Shown here: positions 15,897 through 22,638 of the stretch, piece by piece
Layout of the letters: every line of letters starts with the position of its first letter
How positions within the stretch are numbered: the stretch's first letter is position 1
Assembly (NCBI GenBank): GCA_964577175.1
Contig: CAZNYC010000038.1
Location: 1-30,640 of the forward strand
Direction: 5' to 3'
Length of the DNA stretch: 30,640 nt
Source of the DNA: BS750m-G62 sp964577175
GTDB lineage: Bacteria; Planctomycetota; Phycisphaerae; FEN-1346
The notes under the pieces: generated by a model
What the model was told of the DNA's origin: nothing
Databases searched by the model: none
Seen by the model: the letters and a program-made list of their open reading frames with translations, nothing else
Position numbers and translations under genes: made by a program

Positions 15897-16415
15897 TCAG
15901 AGCCTCGCGTCGAGTACGGCCCGGGCGGTCGAGGGATCCCGGCTACCGTTCGTTCCGTATGTCCGGGGACCGTCCGCCTGGGGCGTCAGCGCCGCCAGGA
16001 GCGAGCGGTTGATGCGTGCCGCCTCGCCGAGGAGCACCGCGGTCTGCAGGTGCTGCCGGCGGACGGCCTCGCCGAGACGGACGAGCCGCTCGCGGCGGCG
16101 GCGGATGCGGCCGGCGTCCGGCTCGGGCAGGTCGTCGGCCAGTCGACCGAGCGTCACCTCCGCCACCGGCCGGCCGAGCGCCTCCGCCAGACGGACCCGG
16201 GCCCGATGCCGGCGCCGCCCGGCCTCCGCCAGGCGGGTGCCCATGGCGTCGAGGTCCCCCATCCGGTCCGCGAGGGCCGACTCCTCGAACCGGCCGACCG
16301 CCCCGCCCATTTCCTCGAGTTGGGCGAGCACCGTCTCCTGGAGATCGATGGCCTCGTCCAGGGTCTCGACGAACGCCTCCAGCGGCGCCTCGCAGGTTGC
16401 CGGCGTCTGGGTCAT
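15897..16415 (-). CDS. flgN: FlgN-type flagellar export chaperone
   Basis: This 172-residue, strongly helical protein fits FlgN by length, helical pattern and position. Residues 10-130 form long amphipathic helices (AFVETLDEAIDLQETVLAQLEEM, ADRMGDLDAMGTRLAEAGR, RRRRERLVRLGEAVRRQHLQ). A polar tail with a TYGTNGS patch follows. FlgN binds the C-terminal helices of FlgK and FlgL in the cytoplasm and brings them to the export gate. It starts at ATG 16415, overlapping the stop of the rod-binding gene by four bases (ATGA). Sequence conservation of FlgN is weak in general, so the assignment rests mainly on context. Confidence 0.8.
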   Translation of the reverse strand: MTQTPATCEAPLEAFVETLDEAIDLQETVLAQLEEMGGAVGRFEESALADRMGDLDAMGTRLAEAGRRRHRARVRLAEALGRPVAEVTLGRLADDLPEPDAGRIRRRRERLVRLGEAVRRQHLQTAVLLGEAARINRSLLAALTPQADGPRTYGTNGSRDPSTARAVLDARL

Positions 16416-16771
16416 GCCTGAGGTCCTCGGGTCTCGGGGGCGGGGGCGGGGGCGTCGGCGCCGGCCAGGTCGAGGCTGCGTGCGAGGTCCTTCCAGAGCC
16501 CGACGCCGCCGCGGTCGGCCACCTCCTGGGCCAGGTAAAACCAGAACAGCCCTTCCATCTGGCGGGTGGCGGGGCTGGAGAGCATCCCGCCGTCCGGCAC
16601 GGTCCGCCGCATCGCCTCCATCATGCGATGGACGAGGACGGCCTCGAAGTCGCGGGCGGCCCTCAGGCCGCGCGCGGCCTCCCGCTGCGCCGACGACAGA
16701 CGGCCGGCGGCGGCCATGCCGAGCGGGTCGGCCCCGAGCAGCGGCGTGTCGGACAGGTTCATTCCGTCCAT
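16412..16771 (-). CDS. flgJ: FlgJ-type rod-binding protein without muramidase domain
   Basis: This 119-residue protein corresponds to the N-terminal rod-binding half of FlgJ. The core is AARDFEAVLVHRMMEAMRRTVPDGG, then MEGLFWFYLAQEVADRGGVGLWKDLARSL, matching the FlgJ pattern of a FE-x2-L-x2-M helix and a Q/A-rich second helix. The C-terminal glucosaminidase domain of enterobacterial FlgJ is absent, so another enzyme must open the peptidoglycan. I start at ATG 16771, seven bases after AGGAA. Longer frames would run through the hairpin cluster upstream. It overlaps flgN by four bases. Confidence 0.86.
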   Translation of the reverse strand: MDGMNLSDTPLLGADPLGMAAAGRLSSAQREAARGLRAARDFEAVLVHRMMEAMRRTVPDGGMLSSPATRQMEGLFWFYLAQEVADRGGVGLWKDLARSLDLAGADAPAPAPETRGPQA

Positions 16772-16807
16772 GGGTGTGTTCCTGTACCGGTCCAGTCGAA
16801 TTCGGCT

Positions 16808-16896
16808 CGGTGGGCCTCCCGGCCCACCGCGTTGCATGAGGCTGGCGCGGCGGGCAGTCTGGTCCGCCGCGCGGTGCCCAAGACTGGGCACCGCGC
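16808..16896. repeat. Cluster of three adjacent hairpins between flgI and flgJ
   Basis: Three GC-rich stems stand in a row: CGGTGGGC/GCCCACCG (16808-16815 with 16822-16829), GCGCGGCGGG/TCCGCCGCGC (16845-16854 with 16863-16872), and a perfect 12-bp stem (16869-16880 with 16885-16896). The last two overlap by four bases and so compete for pairing. They fill much of the 185-base gap 16772-16956, the largest inside the hook operon. Confidence 0.75.
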
Positions 16897-16905
16897 CACA
16901 TCATC

Positions 16906-16942
16906 ACCCTCACCCCATCCCTCTGCCGTCAAGGGAGAGGGC
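16906..16942. repeat. C-rich/G-rich intergenic repeat fragment
   Basis: ACCCTCACCCCATCCCTCT is followed after GCCGTCA by AGGGAGAGGG. This C-rich arm and G-rich arm arrangement resembles a dispersed intergenic repeat common in GC-rich genomes (from memory). It lies directly beside the triple hairpin cluster and just after the flgI stop on the minus strand. Confidence 0.45.
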
Positions 16943-16956
16943 GTGCTCCATGGTCC

Positions 16957-18057
16957 CTAAATCACCTTCAGTTCCGCCTGGAGGGCGCCGGCCTGTTTCA
17001 GGGCCTGGAAAATCGAGATCAGGTCCCGCGGCGTCAGGCCCATGGCGTTCAGGGCGCGGGCCAGGTCCTGGACGGAGACCTTGCGGTCCACGACTTTCAG
17101 CGGCCCGGCCTCCTCGACCGCGGTGATGTCCGTCCGGTGCGTGCGGGCCGTCGTCCCGGTCCGGGAGAACGGCAGGGGCTGCGAGACGTAGTCCTTCTCC
17201 TGGGTGACGATCGACAGGTTGCCGTGCGAAATCGCCACCGTCGAGATGCCGACGTTCTCGCCGACGATGATCGTCCCGGTCCGCTCGTTGATGACCACGA
17301 GGGCCGGGGCGTCAACGTTCACCTCCAGCAAGCCGATACGGTCGAGCAGCGCCCCGACCCGGCCCTGGGAGAGCCCCTGCGGCAACTGAACGCGGACGGT
17401 GCCGGCGTCGATCGTCTCGGGCGCGCCGGGGAAAACCGCGTCGATGGCCGCCCGGACATCCTCGGCCGTCGAGAAATCGGGGTTCTTGAGATTGAGCGTC
17501 ACGGTGCCGTGCTGGACGAAGGTGGCGGGTTCGTCGCGTTCGACGTTGGCCCCGCTGGGGATGCGGCCGACCGTGGTGTGGTTCTTGGAGACGGAACTGG
17601 CCTGTCCTGCGGCGGCGAATCCGCCCGTAACGACCGGCCCGTGGGCGACGGCGTAGACCTGGCCGTCCGCCCCGCGCAGCGGCGTGATGAGGAGCGTCCC
17701 GCCCTGGAGACTGGTGGCGTCGCCGATGGCGGAGACCTCGACGTCGATCGTCTGGCCCCGCCGGGCGAACGGGGGGAGTTCGGCCCGGACGATGACGCTC
17801 GCCACGTTCGGGCCCGCCACGTCCGCCGGGTCCACCGACAGGCCTTGCCGGCGAAGGACGTTGGCGAGGACGCGCGGCGTGAGGTTCGTCGTGTCGCCCG
17901 TGCCGGCCAGACCCACCACCAGGCCGTACCCCTGGAGCGGGTTCCCGCGGACGCCCTGGATGTCGATGATGTCCTTGATGCGTTCGCCGGCGGCGGTCGA
18001 GGCGACGAGGACGACGGCGGCGGCCGCCAGGCTCGCGATGAGCACCTTGCGGAACAT
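16957..18057 (-). CDS. flgI: Flagellar P-ring protein FlgI
   Basis: This 366-residue protein starts at ATG 18057 after GGGAGG (seven bases), with a signal peptide (MFRKVLIASLAAAAVVLVASTAAGE). The FlgI landmarks follow: RIKDIIDIQGVRGNPLQGYGLVVGLAGTGD, the NVASVIVRAELPPFARRGQTIDVEVSAIGDATSLQGGTLLITPLRG block, NERTGTIIVGENVGI, and the C-terminal LARALNAMGLTPRDLISIFQALKQAGALQAELKVI. It assembles the peptidoglycan-level bushing around the rod, with FlgA as its periplasmic chaperone. The normal length for FlgI is about 365. The gene is 65 bases after flgH. Confidence 0.96.
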   Translation of the reverse strand: MFRKVLIASLAAAAVVLVASTAAGERIKDIIDIQGVRGNPLQGYGLVVGLAGTGDTTNLTPRVLANVLRRQGLSVDPADVAGPNVASVIVRAELPPFARRGQTIDVEVSAIGDATSLQGGTLLITPLRGADGQVYAVAHGPVVTGGFAAAGQASSVSKNHTTVGRIPSGANVERDEPATFVQHGTVTLNLKNPDFSTAEDVRAAIDAVFPGAPETIDAGTVRVQLPQGLSQGRVGALLDRIGLLEVNVDAPALVVINERTGTIIVGENVGISTVAISHGNLSIVTQEKDYVSQPLPFSRTGTTARTHRTDITAVEEAGPLKVVDRKVSVQDLARALNAMGLTPRDLISIFQALKQAGALQAELKVI

Positions 18058-18122
18058 ATCCGATCCTCCCTGCAACCGGCCGCACGCGCGCCCCCCCGCG
18101 GCCATGGGGGGCCGAGGCGGCC

Positions 18123-18890
18123 TTACCACGGGCTCAGCCAGTTCAGCAGGCGGCCGAGCCAGCCCGGCTTCGTCCACTTCGGCTCCTGCCCCTCGACCTT
18201 GACGTGCATGCGGAAGTCGGCCACCTGGTCGCTGGCCACCGTGTTGGCGAAGGTGATGTCGCTCGGGCGGACCACGCCGCCCACCTCGATGATCTGTTCG
18301 TCGCCGTCGGTGTGCCGCCGGCGCGACCCGACCACGACCAGGTTGCCGTTGGGCAGCACGTCGCGGACGACGACGGTGATGCGGTCGGTGATGAGGCGGT
18401 CGGTCTCGTACTCCGACTCACCGGTGAAATCGCTGCTCGCCTGGCTCTGAAAGTTGACGTCCGGCGTCACGAACGTGCCGTCCCGGTTGCCGTACCACTG
18501 CCCCACGTCGCGGATGTTGACGTTGCCGGCGGCGGTGGCGGTGCGGTTGGAGGCCTTCTCGGTCTCGCGGGTGGTCTCGTTCTCGATGACGCTGTGCTCG
18601 TTGATGACGATGGTGAGGGTGTCGCCGACCTCGCGGGCGGTGTCGTCCTCGTAGACGCGGACGCGTTTCTGCCCCTCCCGGCCCTGGGCCTTGGCCCAGA
18701 TGGAGTCGGCCCGCGCGGCCGTTGCCGGAAACACGAGCATGACCGCCGCCAGGACCCACACCGCGCATGGAAGCGCGGCGGGTCCCCGTACGCGCCGCGC
18801 CCCAAGGCCCGGCGAGGTCCAGGGCAGCGCGGTGGGTACGGAGACCCACCCCGCCCTGCGGGTCAGTGGATGCCGGGTCGGAGTTCGCAT
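18123..18890 (-). CDS. flgH: Flagellar L-ring protein FlgH, with repeat-derived N-terminal extension
   Basis: The body (about residues 60-255) is typical FlgH: REVGDTLTIVINEHSVIENETTRETEKASN, GESEYETDRLITDRITVVVRDVLPNGNLVVVGSR, and VVRPSDITFANTVASDQVADFRMHVK. It forms the outer-membrane bushing. The N-terminus is odd. ATG 18890 has AAAGG seven bases before it, but residues about 14-41 translate the palindrome pair 18773-18854. The hydrophobic core VWVLAAVMLVFPATAARADS comes only after that. A GTG at 18761 would give an ordinary signal peptide but has no ribosome site. The cleavage site looks like signal peptidase I, and no lipobox Cys follows the core, whereas many FlgH are lipoproteins. Confidence 0.93.
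   Translation of the reverse strand: MRTPTRHPLTRRAGWVSVPTALPWTSPGLGARRVRGPAALPCAVWVLAAVMLVFPATAARADSIWAKAQGREGQKRVRVYEDDTAREVGDTLTIVINEHSVIENETTRETEKASNRTATAAGNVNIRDVGQWYGNRDGTFVTPDVNFQSQASSDFTGESEYETDRLITDRITVVVRDVLPNGNLVVVGSRRRHTDGDEQIIEVGGVVRPSDITFANTVASDQVADFRMHVKVEGQEPKWTKPGWLGRLLNWLSPW
18773..18854. repeat. Paired palindrome, family A, inside the 5' end of flgH
   Basis: Unit one (18773-18800, one stem mismatch) and unit two (18827-18854, one mismatch) face each other, with 26 bases between, as in the other family A doublets. The pair sits within the open flgH frame, so insertion or expansion preserved the reading frame. It encodes part of the extended signal-peptide n-region. Confidence 0.8.
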
Positions 18891-18894
18891 GGAG

Positions 18895-19893
18895 TTACCT
18901 TTCCGCCATGACGGGTTCGACCGAACCGTCCGCGGCCACCCGGGCCAGGACGATGCGGCCGGAGTCCACGTTCTCGACCTTCACGAGGTCCCCGGGGCGA
19001 CCGTTCTCCAGCGCCTTGCCGAGAGCCATCACACGGAACAGGGATCCCTGGATCCGCATGACGACGCCCTCGTTTCGGTGGACGACCGTTTCGGCGGTCG
19101 CGCTGCGGACGAGGCCGGGCCGGACCTCCTCCCCGGCCGGAATGAGCCGGGCCGCCTTCTCGCCGTAGCGCGCCGACCATCCGCCGGGGTCGGGCCGGTC
19201 GGCCATCGTCTTCTCGATGCGGGTATTCTCCGGGCTAACCACCTCGCCGGGGGCGATGTCCCGGGCCGCCACCAGCCGACGCCGCAGGTACGTCATGCGA
19301 AAGAGGACCTCCGAGACGCCGACCTGCCGGTCGCCCGCCTTGGCCGCCACCGCGACCTTGACCTCGCCGTCCGCGTGATGGGGCAGGGGGCGGGCCGAGA
19401 GGGTCACCTCGCTGCCGGCCGGGGCGCGGATGGCGTCGGGCTCCCGCACCAGCCGCCAGGCGCATTCGTTCGGGGCGGGACGCGACTGCTCGAGAAAGGC
19501 GCGCGCGGTCTCGGCCACCGCCCGGCCCGGGGTCACCCTCTCGCCGCGGGTCACCGTCACCTGCTCGGCCCCGGTGAAGCGGACCCCCTTGCCGCGGACA
19601 CCGTGCGTGGCCAGGCGGGCCCGGACCGTCGGCCGGGTAATGACAAGGCGTTCGCCGGACCAGGGCGCCCTGCCCATGCGAATGCGGCCGCTGGCCGTGA
19701 CGAGGGCCTCATCCGGCCCGCGGAGGACGGCGACGTCGCCGAGGCAGAGGGTCCGGCCGGCGGCCTGGACGGTGCGCGGCAGATGGACCGTGAGGCGTGC
19801 GGCGCCGGCGTCGGCAGCCTCGTCCCCCGTTTCGGCCCGGACGGCCGCGGGCACGAGGGCGAGGGCGAGGATGGCATACGTGTAATGATGCAT
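18895..19893 (-). CDS. flgA: Flagellar P-ring assembly chaperone FlgA
   Basis: This 332-residue protein starts at ATG 19893 (GGAAGG just upstream) with signal peptide MHHYTYAILALALVPAAVRAE. The C-terminal SAF-type/FlgA domain is clear: YLRRRLVAARDIAPGEVVSPENTRIEK, then RLIPAGEEVRPGLVRSATAETVVHRNEGVVMRIQGSLFRVMALGKALENGRPGDLVKVENVDSGRIVLARVAADGSVEPV. It acts in the periplasm to help FlgI assemble. The N-terminal half includes VQAAGRTLCLGDVAVLRG. At 332 residues it is longer than enterobacterial FlgA (about 220), as often seen in other phyla. It ends four bases before flgH. Confidence 0.92.
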   Translation of the reverse strand: MHHYTYAILALALVPAAVRAETGDEAADAGAARLTVHLPRTVQAAGRTLCLGDVAVLRGPDEALVTASGRIRMGRAPWSGERLVITRPTVRARLATHGVRGKGVRFTGAEQVTVTRGERVTPGRAVAETARAFLEQSRPAPNECAWRLVREPDAIRAPAGSEVTLSARPLPHHADGEVKVAVAAKAGDRQVGVSEVLFRMTYLRRRLVAARDIAPGEVVSPENTRIEKTMADRPDPGGWSARYGEKAARLIPAGEEVRPGLVRSATAETVVHRNEGVVMRIQGSLFRVMALGKALENGRPGDLVKVENVDSGRIVLARVAADGSVEPVMAER

Positions 19894-19910
19894 GGCGCCT
19901 TCCTGCGACG

Positions 19911-19928
19911 CGCCGGGCAAGCCCGGCG
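19911..19928. repeat. Short palindrome between flgG and flgA
   Basis: CGCCGGGC (19911-19918) pairs with GCCCGGCG (19921-19928) around two A bases. The sequence continues GCTAAA, as at the dus stop hairpin. It occupies the 73-base flgG-flgA gap and could slow read-through or stabilise the upstream mRNA. Confidence 0.55.
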
Positions 19929-19966
19929 GCTAAATGGTTGCCGCCCGGGCCGAACCCGACGACGGG

Positions 19967-20755
19967 TTACATGACGAGGCGGTTCGCGGTCTCGAGCATC
20001 TCGTCGCCGGCGCGGATGGCGCGGGAGTTGATCTCGTAGGCCCGCTGGGCGGTGATCAGGCTGACCAGTTCCGTGACCATCTGGACATTAGAGCGTTCGA
20101 GGAACCCGGCCTGGATGCTGCCGAACCCGTCCTCGCCGGCGGTGCCCTCGACGGGATTTCCGCTGGCCGGGGTGGCCGACAGGAGGTTCCCCCCCTTGGC
20201 CGACAGACCCGACGGGTTCCGGAACCGGACGAGTTTGATGGTCCCGAGTTGCGAGCCGGTCTGGTCGCTCCCCTGGAAAACGGTGACGGTACCGTCGTGG
20301 CCGACGCTGATGGAGCGGGTGTCCTGCGGGATGGTGATGCCGGGTTCCACGACGTATCCGTTGGCGTTGACGAGTTCGCCCTGGGCGTTGACGCGGAACG
20401 AGCCGTCGCGGGTGTACTGCTCCTCGCCGCTGGGCAGGCGGATGCAGAAGAAACCGTCGCCCTGGACCGCGAGGTCGAGCGCGCGTCCGGTATTCTCCAT
20501 CTCGCCCTGGGTGAAGACCTTGAGGGTCGAGGCCGGCCGGACACCCGAGCCGAGTTCGAAGCCGGTGGGGGCCTCGACGCCGGCGGCGGTCTCGCGGCCG
20601 GGTTCGGCCAGGCTCAGGTACACCAGGTCCTGGAAGTCGATCATCGAGCGCTTGAAGCCCACGGTGTTCATGTTCGCCAGGTTGTTGGCGATGGTGTTGA
20701 CGGTCATCTGCTGGGCCGTCATGCCGGTGGCGGCGGTCGAAAAGGCGCGAAGCAT
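19967..20755 (-). CDS. flgG: Distal rod protein FlgG
   Basis: This 262-residue protein (the usual FlgG length is about 260) has the axial N-terminus MLRAFSTAATGMTAQQMTVNTIANNLANMNTVGFKRS and the FlgG-specific LVYLSLAEPGRE. The core ALDLAVQGDGFFCIRLPSGEEQYTRDGSFRVNAQGELVNANGYVV follows. It ends with the helix SNVQMVTELVSLITAQRAYEINSRAIRAGDEMLETANRLVM. It polymerises as the distal rod through the P and L rings, whose genes follow. GAAGGGAG precedes the ATG. The gap to flgF is 16 bases. Confidence 0.95.
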   Translation of the reverse strand: MLRAFSTAATGMTAQQMTVNTIANNLANMNTVGFKRSMIDFQDLVYLSLAEPGRETAAGVEAPTGFELGSGVRPASTLKVFTQGEMENTGRALDLAVQGDGFFCIRLPSGEEQYTRDGSFRVNAQGELVNANGYVVEPGITIPQDTRSISVGHDGTVTVFQGSDQTGSQLGTIKLVRFRNPSGLSAKGGNLLSATPASGNPVEGTAGEDGFGSIQAGFLERSNVQMVTELVSLITAQRAYEINSRAIRAGDEMLETANRLVM

Positions 20756-20771
20756 CGGTCTCTCCCTTCCC

Positions 20772-21500
20772 TCAGGCCATGGCGACGCCGAGCAGGGCCT
20801 TGGTCCGGTCCTTCCCGCTCGCCATCGTGTGGATGTTCGCCTGGTACAGCCGGCTCACTTTGATGAGGCCGACGAGTTCGGTGACGGCGTCGACGTTGGA
20901 CGCCTCCTGGAATCCCTGCTGGACGGTGGTGTTCTCGGCCGGCGTGGGCTGCGCGCCCTCCGGGCCGACGAACGCGCCCGCCCCTTGGGACGTCAGGACG
21001 GACGGGTCCTCGAACTCGACGATCCGCAGTTGCCCCACGGCGGTGCCGCCGGCGAGGATGCGGCCGTCGGCCGCGATCTGGATCTCCGTCGGCGACACGG
21101 TGGCCGGCAGAATGACCGGTCCCCCCTCGCCGGCGACGGTCCGGCCCGACCCGTCCACGAGTTGCCCCTGCGGCCCGGCGCGGAACACGCCGTTGCGGGT
21201 ATACCGCTCGCCCTGGTCGGTCTCGATGACGAAGAACCCCTTGCCGGAGAGGGCCACGTCCAGGGGCCGGCCGGTGCGGACGAGCCGCCCCTGGGAGAAG
21301 TCGATCCCCGTCGAGACCTCCGGGGCGGAACCCGGGCCGCTCGTCGCGCCGGCATCGCCCGCCCCCGCCATCACCCCCGGCCCCGTGTACCGGCCGAGCA
21401 CCCGCTTGTACCCGGTGGTGCCGGCATTGGAGAGATTGTGGGCAATGGCGTGGTACTCCTCCGCCAGGCCCGTCAGCGCCGCGATAGTGTCCGTACTCAC
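20772..21500 (-). CDS. flgF: Proximal rod protein FlgF
   Basis: The protein has 242 residues with the axial N-terminus (DTIAALTGLAEEYHAIAHNLSNAGTTGYKRVLGRYTG). The middle domain is RPLDVALSGKGFFVIETDQGERYTRNGVFRAGPQGQLVDGSGRTV, and the C-terminal helix is EASNVDAVTELVGLIKVSRLYQANIHTM. Order next to flgG and shorter length favour FlgF over a second FlgG. It starts at GTG 21500 behind GAAGGA. As part of the proximal rod it lies in the periplasm inside the MS-ring/P-ring core. Confidence 0.88.
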   Translation of the reverse strand: MSTDTIAALTGLAEEYHAIAHNLSNAGTTGYKRVLGRYTGPGVMAGAGDAGATSGPGSAPEVSTGIDFSQGRLVRTGRPLDVALSGKGFFVIETDQGERYTRNGVFRAGPQGQLVDGSGRTVAGEGGPVILPATVSPTEIQIAADGRILAGGTAVGQLRIVEFEDPSVLTSQGAGAFVGPEGAQPTPAENTTVQQGFQEASNVDAVTELVGLIKVSRLYQANIHTMASGKDRTKALLGVAMA

Positions 21501-21512
21501 GGGGGTCTTCCT

Positions 21513-22628
21513 TCAGGAGCCGTTTACGCCGGCGGGGGCGGGTGCCGTGTCGCGTGGCCCGCGGGCGGCGGCGTTGGTTTCCTTGACGAGGCGGGCCACT
21601 TCCGCCTCGGTCATACCGGCGAGTTCGATGGCCATCTCGGCAGCCTGCCCCTCCTCGCGGGCGGCGCAGCGGCGAACCGTGCCCACGCCTCGCAGACACC
21701 GGTCGCCGCCGAGGTCGAGCACCACGAGGACGCGCTCGCCGACCTCCGCCTGGAGGGCGATCTCGACGAGCAGGCCCGGCCCCGCGATCTCGCGGAGCGT
21801 GCCCTCGACGAACGTCGGCAGGCACGACCCCTCTGCCTCGTACAGGAAGGCATACCGGGCCACGTGCGTTGGCCGGCAAATCGGCACCCGCACGAACCGC
21901 CGCAGGTTCTTCCGCGTGGGCGACCCGATCAGCCGGGCCCGCATCACGTCGCCCTCGATCTGGGTGACGGTAAGGTTGTACTCCCACTGGGTGCCGCCGC
22001 CGACCTTGCGGAGGACGGCGGCCCCGCCGACGCGGAGCGCCGGGGTGGCCTCGAGGCGGACCGCCACGTCCACGCCGCCGATCCCGATGACCGTGCCGGC
22101 CGCTTCCTCGTGGCCGCGCGGGCGGGAAATCGTGACCGCATCCTCCCGGTCCAGGCCGGCGTCGGGCGGGCGGGACTCCTCGCGGGAGGCGAATCCCAGT
22201 TTCATCCGCAGCGACGTGACGAGGTCCTGGACGCGTCGGCGGGCATCGGGCGTCAGTCGTTCAGTGGCCCGGCCGGTGAGCAACTTCCGGGCCCCGTCCT
22301 CGAACGCCGTCGCCAGCGCCGCACGGTCCGGCACGGGCCGGGGCTCGGCGGCCTCGGCGATGCGGACCAGCATCGTCCGCTCGCCGGAGGACAGGTCCAC
22401 CTGCGACGCCGTGCGACCAAACGCCCCCAGCAGACCTCGCCGGAGCCGGTGCCGGCGGTACACCACCACCATCGCCACGGCCAAGCCGCTGAGGATCACG
22501 AGCGGAATCCACACGCTCGGCCGGCTCAGCGTGCTCCAGTGGAACGAATCGACGTTGCGCGCGGCCGACCACCGCTCAACCGGGTTGAGCGCCAGGGCCA
22601 TGCAGCGGGATGCCAGGGCGACGATCAT
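21513..22628 (-). CDS. Membrane-anchored YcgR/PilZ-like protein in the hook-rod operon
   Basis: This 371-residue protein has one membrane span (about 38-57, VWIPLVILSGLAVAMVVV), a basic juxtamembrane stretch and a large cytoplasmic part. The layout resembles flagellar brake proteins (PilZN plus PilZ). Near 175-230 comes an N-domain-like strand set (VIGIGGVDVAVRLEAT). At 243-247 is R-x3-R (RRFVR), the first half of the PilZ motif. The second half, normally D/N-x-S-x2-G, is replaced by EIAGPG (280-285). c-di-GMP binding is therefore doubtful. The gene sits between flgE and flgF with 10- and 12-base gaps, so it is made with the hook and rod. Confidence 0.78.
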   Translation of the reverse strand: MIVALASRCMALALNPVERWSAARNVDSFHWSTLSRPSVWIPLVILSGLAVAMVVVYRRHRLRRGLLGAFGRTASQVDLSSGERTMLVRIAEAAEPRPVPDRAALATAFEDGARKLLTGRATERLTPDARRRVQDLVTSLRMKLGFASREESRPPDAGLDREDAVTISRPRGHEEAAGTVIGIGGVDVAVRLEATPALRVGGAAVLRKVGGGTQWEYNLTVTQIEGDVMRARLIGSPTRKNLRRFVRVPICRPTHVARYAFLYEAEGSCLPTFVEGTLREIAGPGLLVEIALQAEVGERVLVVLDLGGDRCLRGVGTVRRCAAREEGQAAEMAIELAGMTEAEVARLVKETNAAARGPRDTAPAPAGVNGS

Positions 22629-22638
22629 CGCGGCGGCC

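Noticed and set aside
13599..16421. Long plus-strand open frame opposite flgK and flgN
   Set aside because: Same antisense effect. The composition is Arg/Val/Gly/Asp-rich without any domain, while the minus strand encodes clear axial proteins.
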